Below, piece after piece: positions 38,473 through 47,660 of a stretch of 64,000 bases of DNA. Below the pieces are notes generated by a model. The model saw only the letters and a list, made by a program, of their open reading frames with translations, was not told the origin of the DNA and searched no databases. A program made the position numbers and the translations under genes. This stretch comes from Fuscibacter oryzae (GTDB lineage: Bacteria; Pseudomonadota; Alphaproteobacteria; Rhodobacterales; Rhodobacteraceae): contig NZ_JAESVP010000006.1 of assembly GCF_016765795.1 (NCBI RefSeq), positions 1-64,000 on the forward strand, read 5' to 3'. The stretch's first letter is position 1. Each line of letters begins with the position of its first letter.

Positions 38473-39180
38473 TTACAGTCCTAGGTAGGCGCGCCGGATG
38501 CTTTCGTCGGCTTTCAAAGTCTTGGCTTCGCCAGACATGGTGATATGGCCAAGTTCCATCACATAGGCATCCAGGGCGGCATCCAGGGCCAGGTTGGCGT
38601 TCTGCTCGACCAACAGGACACCGCATTTGTTTTCTTGGGAAATCTTCGTGATGGTATCTATGACCTCACGCACGATCAGCGGTGCCAGACCGATCGACGG
38701 CTCATCGAACAGGTAGAACTTTGGCCGCGACATGATCCCGCGCCCGATTGCGATCATCTGTTGCTGACCACCACTGAAGTTCCGCGCGATGCGGTGGCGG
38801 TTGCCCTTCAGAACCGGGAAGTAATGGAACACCTTGTCCAGATCGTCCCGGATACCGGCGGCGTCGCGGCGCAGGTTTGCGCCGGTCAGCAGGTTATCCA
38901 GCACGGACATGTAGGGGAAAAGGCCCCGGCCTTCGGGCACATGGCAAAGCCCCATGCCGACGATCTCTTCGGGCGGCTTGCCAATGATGCTGACGCCATC
39001 AAAGCGGATATCGCCACACGCAGGACGCACAAGCCCAGAAACAGCTTTCAGAAGGCTGGACTTACCGGCCCCATTTGCCCCGACGATGGTGGTGATGATA
39101 TCGCCACGCGCGGTCAGAGACACATCTTCCAGCGCGATGACGCCAGAGTAGTCGAGGGTCAGGTTCGAGACTGTCAGCAT
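38473..39180 (-). CDS. livF: LIV-type ABC transporter ATPase
   Basis: The 235-residue ATPase has Walker A GANGAGKSS, signature NFSGGQQQMIAIGR and Walker B LFDEPSIGLAP. The Pro-Glu-Gly-Arg segment HVPEGRGLFPYMSV is typical of LivF. Its start overlaps the livG stop (TGATG). It powers the importer together with LivG. The substrate is probably the compound degraded by the neighbouring enzymes. Confidence 0.87.
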   Translation of the reverse strand: MLTVSNLTLDYSGVIALEDVSLTARGDIITTIVGANGAGKSSLLKAVSGLVRPACGDIRFDGVSIIGKPPEEIVGMGLCHVPEGRGLFPYMSVLDNLLTGANLRRDAAGIRDDLDKVFHYFPVLKGNRHRIARNFSGGQQQMIAIGRGIMSRPKFYLFDEPSIGLAPLIVREVIDTITKISQENKCGVLLVEQNANLALDAALDAYVMELGHITMSGEAKTLKADESIRRAYLGL

Positions 39181-39938
39181 CAGGCCGCCTCCGTTCCAAG
39201 ATAGGCCTTGATCGTGGCCGGGTCGCGGCTGATCTCGGCGGGGCTGCCTTCGGCCAGAAGAGTGCCGTAACTCAGCACCGTGATCCGGTCGCAGGCCTGC
39301 ATGATGGCCTTCATGTCGTGTTCGATCAGCAGCAGCGTCAGCCCTTCAGCCCGGATGCTGCGCAGAATATCCATCAGCTGCACCTTCTCGGCGGGGTTCA
39401 ACCCGGCCAAGGGTTCATCCAGCATCAAAAGCCTTGGCCCGGTTGCCAAGGCGATGGCGACCCCAAGGATCTTTTGCGTGCCACCCGGCAGATCGGCGGC
39501 AATGGTATGGGCCAGATGGCCGATACCGAACCGTTCAAGTATTGCATCGGCGGTGCGGCCATGGTCGGCCTCTTCGCTGCGCGCGGACCCAAGATGCAGC
39601 ATCCGGTGCAGCACGCTGGTTTGAACGCGGTTGCGGCTGGCCACCACCAGATTGTCGCGCAGCGTCAGATTGGCGAAATTGCTGGTGTTCTGAAAGGTCC
39701 GCGCAATCCCCAACCGCGAGATATGGTGTGGAGCCAGGCCGGTCACTTCGCGGTCACCCCAGAAAACCTTGCCCGCATTCGGCTGTAAAAAGCCGGTGGC
39801 CAGATTGAAGAACGTGGTCTTGCCCGACCCGTTCGGACCGATCAGCCCGTGGATCGTGGCCTCGGCCACCTCGAAGGATACGCGGTCCAGTGCAGTCAGG
39901 CGCCCGAAACGCCGTGTCAGATCATGCACGCGAAGCAT
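39180..39938 (-). CDS. livG: LIV-type ABC transporter ATPase
   Basis: The 252-residue ATPase has Walker A GPNGSGKTT, LGIARTFQNTSNFANLTLRD and Walker B LLMLDEPLAGLNP. The usual signature reads LPGGTQKILGVAIAL, slightly degenerate compared with LSYGQQ. ATG 39938 follows GGAGGGGTGACG and overlaps the fused permease gene by 17 bases. Confidence 0.87.
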   Translation of the reverse strand: MLRVHDLTRRFGRLTALDRVSFEVAEATIHGLIGPNGSGKTTFFNLATGFLQPNAGKVFWGDREVTGLAPHHISRLGIARTFQNTSNFANLTLRDNLVVASRNRVQTSVLHRMLHLGSARSEEADHGRTADAILERFGIGHLAHTIAADLPGGTQKILGVAIALATGPRLLMLDEPLAGLNPAEKVQLMDILRSIRAEGLTLLLIEHDMKAIMQACDRITVLSYGTLLAEGSPAEISRDPATIKAYLGTEAA

Positions 39939-41838
39939 CGTCACCCCTCCGATAGGTTGCACCCAATGATTTGCCGTTGACGAGCCGCGTCAGAACGCGG
40001 CGCGCCAGCCCCTCCAGCCCCGAAGGGATGAACAGCACGGTGAAGATGATGATCAGTCCCCAGAACAACGGAACCAGCTGGTTCGCACCCGTCAGCGCCT
40101 CTTCGATCACGGTCAGAACCAACAGGCCGATGACTGGCCCCCAGAAGGTGCGGTTACCGCCGATGATCACCGCCGCGATGATCTTGAACATGAACTGCGC
40201 GGTGAAATCGGTGGGGGCAACGAACCCGTTGTAGGCGGCAAACAGCGACCCGGCACATCCGGCAAAGAACGACCCGACACAGAAGGCCAGCATCTTCAGC
40301 GCAAAGCCGTTGATCCCAACCGCCGCAGACAGGTTTTCATTCGACGCCATCGCCTTGATCGTGCGGCCGGTCCTGCTGATGTCAAAGACATAGAGCAGCC
40401 CCCCACTGATCACGCAGATCGCCAGAACCAGAAGGTAGAAGTTCACCGGATCGTAAAAACTGAGCCCGAACAGATCCTCGGGCGGGGCCAGAAAGGGGAT
40501 GCCCTCGATCCCGCCGAAGGTACCGCGAAACTGGATGAAGCATTGCCGTATCGCCTCACCGGCAGCGAAGGTGCTGAGGAAGAAGTAAAACTGCCGTGTC
40601 CGCATCACCGGGACAGCGATGATCAGGGCCAGACCCGCCGCCACGATGCCCGACAGGGGCAGGATCGCCCAGAACGACAGGCCCAGATGCGATTGCAGCA
40701 GCGCCATGGTATAGCCGCCAATCGCCAGCATGGTGATGTGGGCAAAGGACCATCCCCCCATGCTGGTCACGGTACGATAGCTCATCACCAGGATCAGGTT
40801 GATCAGGAACAGAACGCCGATGCCGGTGTAATAGGCCGATGCTGCGAACGGGAAAGCCGCCAAAGCCGCAAGAAAGGCAAGCGTCAGCAGCAGGCTGACA
40901 CGCCCCGATATCCGGCTCCCCACCGACGGATCTCTCTGCACTTGTCCCTGATCCAGCGGCGGTGCCTCGCGCCCCAGCAGGCCGCGCGGAAAGAACGTCA
41001 GCACGCCCAGCATGATCACGGTATCGATGATGATCACATACTGGCCAAAGCCAAGGGTCGTGACGATGCTGTCGATCAGCCCGAACAGCGTGGCCGCCAG
41101 AATGGCACCGGGAATGCTGCCCAGGCCACCCACGATAACCACGATGAAGGCCTTCCAGATCGCCTCCAGTCCCATATAGGGGCTGACGTTGATCACGCTG
41201 GCCATCAGAACACCGGACAGTGCGGCCATGGCCGCGCCAATGGCCATTGTCACCATGCGCACTCGGCGCAGGTTGATACCCTGAAGCAGCGCCGCATTGC
41301 GGTCTTGCGAGGCGGCGCGCACGGCGCGGCCCCCGGAAGTTCGGGCAAGGAAATACCAAAGCGCCACCATCATCACGAGGCCACACAGGATCACCACCAG
41401 CCGCTGCCATGTCAGGGTGCCGCCGAAAATCTCTATCTGGCCAGGGATCATAACCGGCAGGCTTTTTGAAACCACGCCAAAGCACAGGACAACCAGCGCC
41501 TGAAGCACATAGGACAGGCCAAGCGAAGCGATGAAGCCGCCGAAGGCGTCCTTTGACGTTGGCTCAAAGATCGCCCGTTCCACCAGAATACCCATAACGG
41601 CGCCCACCAGCGGCCCCAGAACCAGCGCGCCCGCGAAAACCAGCCATAGCGGCACACCCGGCAACAGGGCGACCAGCATCCACAGCACGTAGCCGCCGAC
41701 CATGAAGAACTCGCCATGAGCAAAATTGACGACCTTCATCACGCCGAACACCAGCGCAAGCCCCACCGCGAACAGCCCGTAGAACGCGCTGAGCGACAGG
41801 AAATTTATCAAAATCTGCATGAGATTGATGTCGAACAT
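39922..41838 (-). CDS. Fused LivH-LivM ABC permease
   Basis: The 638-residue polytopic protein joins a LivH-like half (about residues 1-290, with KVVNFAHGEFFMVGGYV and a late VIVGGLGSIPGAILAATLFG) to a LivM-like half (about 310-630, with SFAHITMLAIGGYTMALL, IKAMASNENLSAAVGI and VIIGGNRTFWGPVIG). Both permeases of a LIV-type importer are thus in one chain. ATG 41838 follows GAGGTGG. The fusion junction contains a charged linker (PPLDQGQVQRDPSVG). Confidence 0.88.
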   Translation of the reverse strand: MFDINLMQILINFLSLSAFYGLFAVGLALVFGVMKVVNFAHGEFFMVGGYVLWMLVALLPGVPLWLVFAGALVLGPLVGAVMGILVERAIFEPTSKDAFGGFIASLGLSYVLQALVVLCFGVVSKSLPVMIPGQIEIFGGTLTWQRLVVILCGLVMMVALWYFLARTSGGRAVRAASQDRNAALLQGINLRRVRMVTMAIGAAMAALSGVLMASVINVSPYMGLEAIWKAFIVVIVGGLGSIPGAILAATLFGLIDSIVTTLGFGQYVIIIDTVIMLGVLTFFPRGLLGREAPPLDQGQVQRDPSVGSRISGRVSLLLTLAFLAALAAFPFAASAYYTGIGVLFLINLILVMSYRTVTSMGGWSFAHITMLAIGGYTMALLQSHLGLSFWAILPLSGIVAAGLALIIAVPVMRTRQFYFFLSTFAAGEAIRQCFIQFRGTFGGIEGIPFLAPPEDLFGLSFYDPVNFYLLVLAICVISGGLLYVFDISRTGRTIKAMASNENLSAAVGINGFALKMLAFCVGSFFAGCAGSLFAAYNGFVAPTDFTAQFMFKIIAAVIIGGNRTFWGPVIGLLVLTVIEEALTGANQLVPLFWGLIIIFTVLFIPSGLEGLARRVLTRLVNGKSLGATYRRGDDASRA

Positions 41839-41871
41839 ATCCACCTCGGGGTGCTGGCGGCTTCGGGGGTT

Positions 41872-41899
41872 GCCCCGCCCGGCAATGGACGGGCGGGGC
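41872..41899 (-). terminator. GC hairpin between hyuA-like gene and fused permease
   Basis: GCCCCGCCC at 41872-41880 pairs with GGGCGGGGC at 41891-41899 (9-bp perfect stem, 10-base loop). It has no T-run. It probably reduces read-through into the transporter genes or stabilises the upstream message. Confidence 0.6.
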
Positions 41900-41911
41900 T
41901 GAAGCGAAGGA

Positions 41912-44041
41912 TCAGTGTGCCGGAGCCAGCGCGCGTTTGCGCGATTTGGCGGCGGTTTGCTGCGTATCCACGTCGACATCCATCACGAAGTAGCCATGCT
42001 TGCGCATGCTCAGCGTCGCAAAGGGCGGCACGACAATCGTGGTGTCGGGCAGAACAACCAGCGCAGGGCCGGGAACCGTCATGCCATATTGCAGCTTGTC
42101 GCCATCATAGATCGGCATATCGACCACCTCGCCGCCGCCGAAATAGGCCTTGCTGGTGGTCAGCATGGCCGAAATCGGGGTGGCCTCGGTCGATTTCGGA
42201 CGCTCGGCCAGCACGATCTTTGGCCGCTGGAACGTCGCCATGTTGCGCCACATCAGGAATTCGACATCCGACGCGGGGTCGTTTGTCTTGTAGCGTGCAA
42301 GATAGGCTGCGTGGAACGCCTGGGTGATCTGGTCAAGGATCGCCTGCGTAATCTTGCCGTTGTCCAGCGTGATCGGGATTTCAAGTTCGGTGGTCTGCAT
42401 CGGGTAGCGTGCCGATACGAACAGTTCGAACTTCTGGTCTTCGGGCTTGATACCCATGCGGGTCAGGAAATCAGACCCCTTGCCCGTGATGCTGGAAACG
42501 GCGGTATTAACGCCGTCAAAGTCAAAGGCCCCGGTGTCTGAGTATTTCGAGACCACCTCGCTCATGGCGATGGCCGCGTTGTTCGCACCAAAGGCGCAAA
42601 GGACCGAGGTTTCGCGCGGCAGGACGATTTTCTTGATACCCATCTCGCGGGCAAGGAAGGCTACCGGAACCGCCGTGGCACCGCCGCCGGTGACCAGCGC
42701 GAATTCGCGCGGATCGACACCCCGGCGGATGGTCATGTCCAGAATGCCGCCCAGCATGTTTTCATTCACCACCTGGGTGATGCCCAGCGCGGCATCCTCA
42801 ACGCTGATGCCCAAGGGATCGGCGATGTAGTCCTTGACCGCTTTCACAGCCAGTTCACGGTCGATCTTCATCCGCCCGTTCAGGAAATGCTCGGGGCTGA
42901 TATAGCCCAGAACCACATAGGCGTCGGTCACGGTCGGCTCGACCCCGCCGCGCATGTAGCAGGCCGGGCCGGGAACCGCCTCGGCGCTGCGGGGGCCGAC
43001 CTTGATCAGGCCCTTGTCGATTGTGGCGATCGAGCCGCCGCCCGCGCCAAGCGTGGCAATCTCGATGGAGGCAACACCCGTTGGGTGGTTCAAGATGCGG
43101 CCGTCCTTGGTGGTGGTGATCTGACCTTCCAGCACGGTCGAAACGTCGAAACTGGTGCCGCCCATATCGACGGTAATACAGTTCGGGATGCCCTCGATCT
43201 CGCTGAAGTAATACCCCGCCTCGGGCGCCATCGACGGGCCAGAGAACAGCATGAACACCGGCTTTTTCGCCACTTCAGAGATGGGAACAACGCCGCCATT
43301 CGACACGACGATCAGGGTTTCACCCCGAAAGCCGCGATCTTCCAGCTTGCCTTGCAGGTTGCGCAGATAGCGTGACACCTTGGGCTGCAACATCGCGTTC
43401 AGCACTACGCAGCTGGTGCGATAATATTCGCGGATGATCGGCTGGATGTCCGAGCTGATGCAGTAATCGACGCCCGGCCATTCCTCTTCGATGATCTCGG
43501 CGATGCGGCGTTCATGGGTATCATTGACGATGGACCACATGGTGCAGACGGCGATGGCCTCGACGCCCCATTCCTTAAGCTGACGCACCTCGGCGCGCAC
43601 TTCGTCTTCGTTCAAGGGAACCAGAATGTTGCCTTGAGAGTCGATCCGTTCCGTCACCTCGCGGCACAGATAGGGGCGGATCAGGGGTTTGTTCGGCTCC
43701 ATCTTGTAGTCGAACATCGTCTGGCGGCGCCCTTCGCCGCGCCACAGGATGTATTTGGTGCCACGGGTGCAGATCAGCCCGGTCTTGGCGCCGCTCATCT
43801 CGATGATGGTGTTGGTTGCCGTGGTTGACCCATGGCAGAACACCGCCGTTTGCGACAGCAATTCCTGCAAGGTCAGGTTCAGCCCTTCGGCCGCCAGCGT
43901 CATCGCGTTGAGGATGCCAACCGAACGGTCCTCTGGTGTGGTGGGCGACTTGTGGCTGCCAAGCTGGGTAAAGGTTTCGGATTCTGCGATGGTCAGGTCG
44001 GTGAACGTGCCGCCGACATCGACGCTGATGCGGTATTTCAT
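41912..44041 (-). CDS. Hydantoinase/oxoprolinase family subunit A
   Basis: The 709-residue protein begins ISVDVGGTFTDLTIAES, the ATP-binding start of the HyuA/oxoprolinase/acetone-carboxylase alpha family. It continues with FCHGSTTATNTIIEMSGAKT, ITVDMGGTSFDVS and TGGGATAVPVAFLAREMG. Such proteins form ATP-dependent complexes with HyuB and open cyclic amides or carboxylate ketones. ATG 44041 follows GGAAGGA. Its place in the same operon as the importer suggests it acts on the imported compound. Confidence 0.78.
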   Translation of the reverse strand: MKYRISVDVGGTFTDLTIAESETFTQLGSHKSPTTPEDRSVGILNAMTLAAEGLNLTLQELLSQTAVFCHGSTTATNTIIEMSGAKTGLICTRGTKYILWRGEGRRQTMFDYKMEPNKPLIRPYLCREVTERIDSQGNILVPLNEDEVRAEVRQLKEWGVEAIAVCTMWSIVNDTHERRIAEIIEEEWPGVDYCISSDIQPIIREYYRTSCVVLNAMLQPKVSRYLRNLQGKLEDRGFRGETLIVVSNGGVVPISEVAKKPVFMLFSGPSMAPEAGYYFSEIEGIPNCITVDMGGTSFDVSTVLEGQITTTKDGRILNHPTGVASIEIATLGAGGGSIATIDKGLIKVGPRSAEAVPGPACYMRGGVEPTVTDAYVVLGYISPEHFLNGRMKIDRELAVKAVKDYIADPLGISVEDAALGITQVVNENMLGGILDMTIRRGVDPREFALVTGGGATAVPVAFLAREMGIKKIVLPRETSVLCAFGANNAAIAMSEVVSKYSDTGAFDFDGVNTAVSSITGKGSDFLTRMGIKPEDQKFELFVSARYPMQTTELEIPITLDNGKITQAILDQITQAFHAAYLARYKTNDPASDVEFLMWRNMATFQRPKIVLAERPKSTEATPISAMLTTSKAYFGGGEVVDMPIYDGDKLQYGMTVPGPALVVLPDTTIVVPPFATLSMRKHGYFVMDVDVDTQQTAAKSRKRALAPAH

Positions 44042-44061
44042 GGTCGTATCCTTCCGTTTGC

Positions 44062-45945
44062 TCAGACTGCGGCGGCGAGTTGGGCGCGCAGGGCCTTCGT
44101 CGCGGCTTCGTCCACCGCATAAAGTTCGGACTTGGTATCCAGAACGACGCCGTAAAGGTCGCTTGCTGCTTTCAGGGAAATGAAGCCGTCGCGGGCATCG
44201 TCGCGCACTTGCGCCGGATCACGCTCCAGCGGGTTGCCGAAGCCGCCACCGCCGCCGGTCTTGGCGTACCAGTGCTGATCGCGGTGGCAGATCGTCTCGC
44301 CCATGTTTTCCAGACGGGCTTCCACATTCTGCGTCTCGGCATCCAACAACCAGTGGTCGGCAACCGTGCCACCTTCGCCACCATAAAGGCCAAAGGCGGG
44401 CCAGGTGTGACCCACACCGCAGTAGATCAGCTGCATATCATGGTCGATGGGTTGCAGGCGGTGTGACATGGCGATGCCGCCGCGCCATTTGCCCGCGCCA
44501 CCCGAATCCTGTTCAGCCTTCACCTCCCAGATGATGCGGGGAAGGGATTGTTCATGAATTTCAAGGGATTCGTAACCCATGTTGCCCATGATGCAATGGC
44601 CGAACATATGGGGCAGACCGTCAAACCCTTCGGTTGCACCGGCGGCACTGGCGGCCAGATAATGCAGGTGGCCATAGGGTTGGTTACCCTTGCGCGGGTC
44701 CACCCCTGCCCCGGTGTGGTTGGCGGCCGGGTGTTCGCCCATGCCAGCAAGCGCGCGATGCGGCAGCACCTTGGCCCAGGTCTTGAACACAAGGTTGGTA
44801 ACCTCATCATTCAGACCGACGGTCGCCACCTCGGTGCCGACAGGCCAGCGCGGAATGCCGGCCAGCGCCCCTTCGCGCTGTTTCACGCGAATCCGGTCCA
44901 GCGCGCCGCTGTTATAGGGCAGGTCCGGCGACAGGACGGGCAAGGTGCCCTGAATGGCCGAACAGCGGCAGGTCGCGTAGGACAGGTTATAGCTGAAATC
45001 GATCTGGTCGGGCATTTCCGAATAGTCAAAGTCGATATAGCCTTCGTCCGGGTCGATGGTCAGGGTCATCTTGAAGTCCAGCGGTTCGTCGATGTATCCC
45101 TTGAAACATTCGGTCTTCAGCGTCTCGGTGACGGTGATCTTGGGTAGCTTGGCGATTTCCTCGCGCATCGCGCGCTCGCCATAGCGCAGCGATTCCGTCA
45201 GGCAACCCTTGAACGTGTCATAGCCGAACCGCTTGCACAGATCCTGCACCCGCGACTCCGCGACCCAGAGCGAGGAAAGCTGTGCGAGAAAGTCGCCGTG
45301 CCACTGCTGGGGATAGCGGAAGTTATAGGCGATGAAGCGCACCAGATCGGTGATCGGCTTGTGGTCACGGCACAGGCGCACGCCGGGGAAGTGGAAGCCT
45401 TCCTCGTAGATGTCCTTGGCAAAGGGGTCCATGCTGGTGGGCAGATGCGCGCCAATGTCCAGAAGGTGGCACTTGGAACAGGCCCAGGCGACGATCTTGC
45501 CCTCATAGAAAATGGGCGCGAACATGGTGAAATCGCCGACATGGCTGTTGCCGGCATAGGAGGCGTTGTTCAGGAAAACATCGCCTTCCTTGATGTCATC
45601 GCCAAAGGCGCGGATGACAAAACGCAAGGGCGGGCTCATCGTGCCGACATGGACGGGGATACAGTCCACCATCGACAGGATCGAGGCGCCATAGGTGTCC
45701 AGCAGGCAGCAGGTGAAATCCTTGGCGCCATGCAGGATAGGGTTGCGCGCCGTCGCCAGAATGGTTTCGGTCATCTCGGTCATGATGCCCTCAATCCGGG
45801 CATGGACGACCGAGAAGGTCACCGGATCAACCTGATCCAGCCCGGTATCCAGCGCACCGGGCAGACCGGCAATCTCGTCCGGACGGATCGGATCTGCAAA
45901 AAGTTCGGTCTTGTAGGGCGGAATGAGAATGTCGTCTCTGGCCAA
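44062..45945 (-). CDS. Hydantoinase/oxoprolinase family subunit B
   Basis: The 627-residue protein has the HyuB landmarks: ILATARNPILHGAKDFTCCL, FLNNASYAGNSHVGDFTMFA and a C-terminal KTGGGGGFGNPLERDP. It starts with TTG 45945 behind GGAGGCAACC; no ATG lies near the conserved start. It pairs with the HyuA-like gene 20 bases downstream. No third small subunit like that of acetone carboxylase is present, which favours a hydrolase. Confidence 0.78.
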   Translation of the reverse strand: MARDDILIPPYKTELFADPIRPDEIAGLPGALDTGLDQVDPVTFSVVHARIEGIMTEMTETILATARNPILHGAKDFTCCLLDTYGASILSMVDCIPVHVGTMSPPLRFVIRAFGDDIKEGDVFLNNASYAGNSHVGDFTMFAPIFYEGKIVAWACSKCHLLDIGAHLPTSMDPFAKDIYEEGFHFPGVRLCRDHKPITDLVRFIAYNFRYPQQWHGDFLAQLSSLWVAESRVQDLCKRFGYDTFKGCLTESLRYGERAMREEIAKLPKITVTETLKTECFKGYIDEPLDFKMTLTIDPDEGYIDFDYSEMPDQIDFSYNLSYATCRCSAIQGTLPVLSPDLPYNSGALDRIRVKQREGALAGIPRWPVGTEVATVGLNDEVTNLVFKTWAKVLPHRALAGMGEHPAANHTGAGVDPRKGNQPYGHLHYLAASAAGATEGFDGLPHMFGHCIMGNMGYESLEIHEQSLPRIIWEVKAEQDSGGAGKWRGGIAMSHRLQPIDHDMQLIYCGVGHTWPAFGLYGGEGGTVADHWLLDAETQNVEARLENMGETICHRDQHWYAKTGGGGGFGNPLERDPAQVRDDARDGFISLKAASDLYGVVLDTKSELYAVDEAATKALRAQLAAAV

Positions 45946-45981
45946 GGTTGCCTCCGTCAGTTGGATAAAGTTCGTTGGTGA

Positions 45982-46000
45982 CGCGCCCGGTCTGGGCGCG
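45982..46000 (-). terminator. GC hairpin after the LIV-type binding-protein gene
   Basis: CGCGCCC at 45982-45988 pairs with GGGCGCG at 45994-46000 (7-bp stem, 5-base loop). It is 38 bases after the binding-protein stop and before the HyuB-like gene. This is the same arrangement as after both sugar-binding-protein genes. Confidence 0.55.
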
Positions 46001-46038
46001 CCTTGGACGTTTCATCACTGGTCACTTGACCTGTGGTG

Positions 46039-47337
46039 TCAGATTTCCGTCATTTCGTGCTGCTTCAGCACGGGAAGGGCGGCATCCTTGTGCTCGGCCC
46101 ACCAGTCATAGTCGTTGACCACACCCGACAGGGACAAGCCTTTGTCCTTGATCACATATTTCGGCGTGGGCGTAAGCAGGTGATGGTTCACGCCAAAGAT
46201 ATCGGCACCGGACCAGGCCGATTTTCCATAGATCGGGTGGTCGATCTCGGTCATGCCATACAGCGTGTTCATCACGTCCTCAGGCGCGACCGTGGGGCTT
46301 TGCGCAAAGGCGGCGTCCAGCGTTGCCATGGCCGAATAGGTCAGGCCGGCAAAGCCGATCCAGTCCGCCGCGCCAAACTTGTCCACATAGGTCTTGTACA
46401 TCTGATGCGCCTTGTCCGAGAAGGTCGGCTCCATCGCATCGACGCCAAAACCACCGTAAACCCGGCCTTCCAGAGCTGTAAGGTCAACCCGCTGCGCAAT
46501 CTGCGGCAGATCCCAGGAGTGCGACATCCACACCCCGTTGAACCCCAGCGACTGCGCGGTTTCCAGCAGGATCGCCTGTTTGCCGGGCGGCAGGTCGGAA
46601 TAGAAAATCGCATCCGGCTTGGTCTTCATCACAGCGCCCAGCAGCGGGAAGTAATCGGTCATGTTCGGGTCGAACAGCTCGTTATAGACGATCTCGATAT
46701 TCCCGCTGGCGACAGCGGGCGCACAGCCCGCAGCCGTATAGCCCCGCCCGGCCAAGCCGAAAGAGTTATCGGTGAACATCAGGGCAACGCGCTTGATCTC
46801 GGGGTGCTGCTCCAGCACATGCGAAACAAGGCCCAGAAACGCGGTCGGAGAGCCGGTGATCCCCCCCATCAGATAGGGGAAATCGGCGCTCATGAAACCG
46901 CCGCCGTAGGAGTTGGTCAGCACCCCGTTTTGCGTGGCAAAGCGGGCAATCGCCTTGCGAGAGGCGGGCGTATACGTCTGGAACATGTATTTGCAGCCAT
47001 CTTGCAGCACAGCGCTGCGAAAGGCGGTCAGCTCTTCGTTCGGGTAAAAGCAGACGTTGGTATAGGCGGAATAGTCGATCATGTGACGCTCGCCATCGCC
47101 ACACAGGATGCCCCCCAGGGCATTGTGCTCATCGGCCCAGATCTGGCCGGCGCGGGTGATCGGAATGCCCCACTGGGCGCATTCACCCTCTTGCGGCGTC
47201 ACCATACCCATCTTGATACGTTCCGGCTCGGCGGCAAAGCCGCGTGATCCGATAAGCGTCGGCGCGGCAAGCCCTGCCGCCCCAGCCATCCGCAAGAAAT
47301 GCCGCCTCGTTTGGGCAAGCCCATTCTGTTTGGTCAT
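46039..47337 (-). CDS. LIV-type periplasmic substrate-binding protein
   Basis: The 432-residue protein has a Tat-type signal (TRRHFLRMAGAAGLAAP). A Leu/Ile/Val-amide-type binding fold follows: KMGMVTPQEGECAQWGIPIT, VALMFTDNSFGLAGRGYTAAG and AIFYSDLPPGKQAILLETA. Tat export is unusual for this class. It leads the operon that runs through hyuBA, the permeases and ATPases to the carnitine-type enzymes. The ligand is not defined by sequence. Confidence 0.8.
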   Translation of the reverse strand: MTKQNGLAQTRRHFLRMAGAAGLAAPTLIGSRGFAAEPERIKMGMVTPQEGECAQWGIPITRAGQIWADEHNALGGILCGDGERHMIDYSAYTNVCFYPNEELTAFRSAVLQDGCKYMFQTYTPASRKAIARFATQNGVLTNSYGGGFMSADFPYLMGGITGSPTAFLGLVSHVLEQHPEIKRVALMFTDNSFGLAGRGYTAAGCAPAVASGNIEIVYNELFDPNMTDYFPLLGAVMKTKPDAIFYSDLPPGKQAILLETAQSLGFNGVWMSHSWDLPQIAQRVDLTALEGRVYGGFGVDAMEPTFSDKAHQMYKTYVDKFGAADWIGFAGLTYSAMATLDAAFAQSPTVAPEDVMNTLYGMTEIDHPIYGKSAWSGADIFGVNHHLLTPTPKYVIKDKGLSLSGVVNDYDWWAEHKDAALPVLKQHEMTEI

Positions 47338-47435
47338 CGCTGTAAATCCCTATTGATTTTGGCTGCGCCGTGTTCGGTCACGGTTCGTGTTCAGTCAGCC
47401 TAGGGGCAGTTTCGGCCAGCCGTCAACAATAAATG

Positions 47436-47451
47436 ATATCTGATCAGATAT
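47436..47451. promoter_or_regulatory. 16-bp perfect palindrome between the transport operon and gntR
   Basis: ATATCTGATCAGATAT is a perfect palindrome in an AT-rich patch of the divergent region. Its 12-bp core is repeated at 38407-38418. It is the best candidate for the operator of the adjacent GntR-family regulator. The rest of the 320-bp gap (47338-47660) holds the promoters and no gene. Confidence 0.7.
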
Positions 47452-47660
47452 TTTATTTTGACCGTTTGCTCAGCCCAAAAGCATGCTAAGAATCTCAGAG
47501 AGGGGTGATCGAAATGATTTGTGGTCGAGCGTCGGCAACCAGTACCGCTTGGCTAAACTGCTGTACTGAAGCAGCATCTGGCGGCGTGCGGCGAGCCGAA
47601 ACAGGCAACGAAGGCCGCCGTGAAAGCACCCCAATCGATTGAAAGCAAGGAGAAATAGAA

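Noticed and set aside
41912-45945. Acetone carboxylase
   Set aside because: The two subunits fit the broader HyuA/HyuB family, but no small gamma subunit is encoded and the context is transport plus carnitine-type enzymes.
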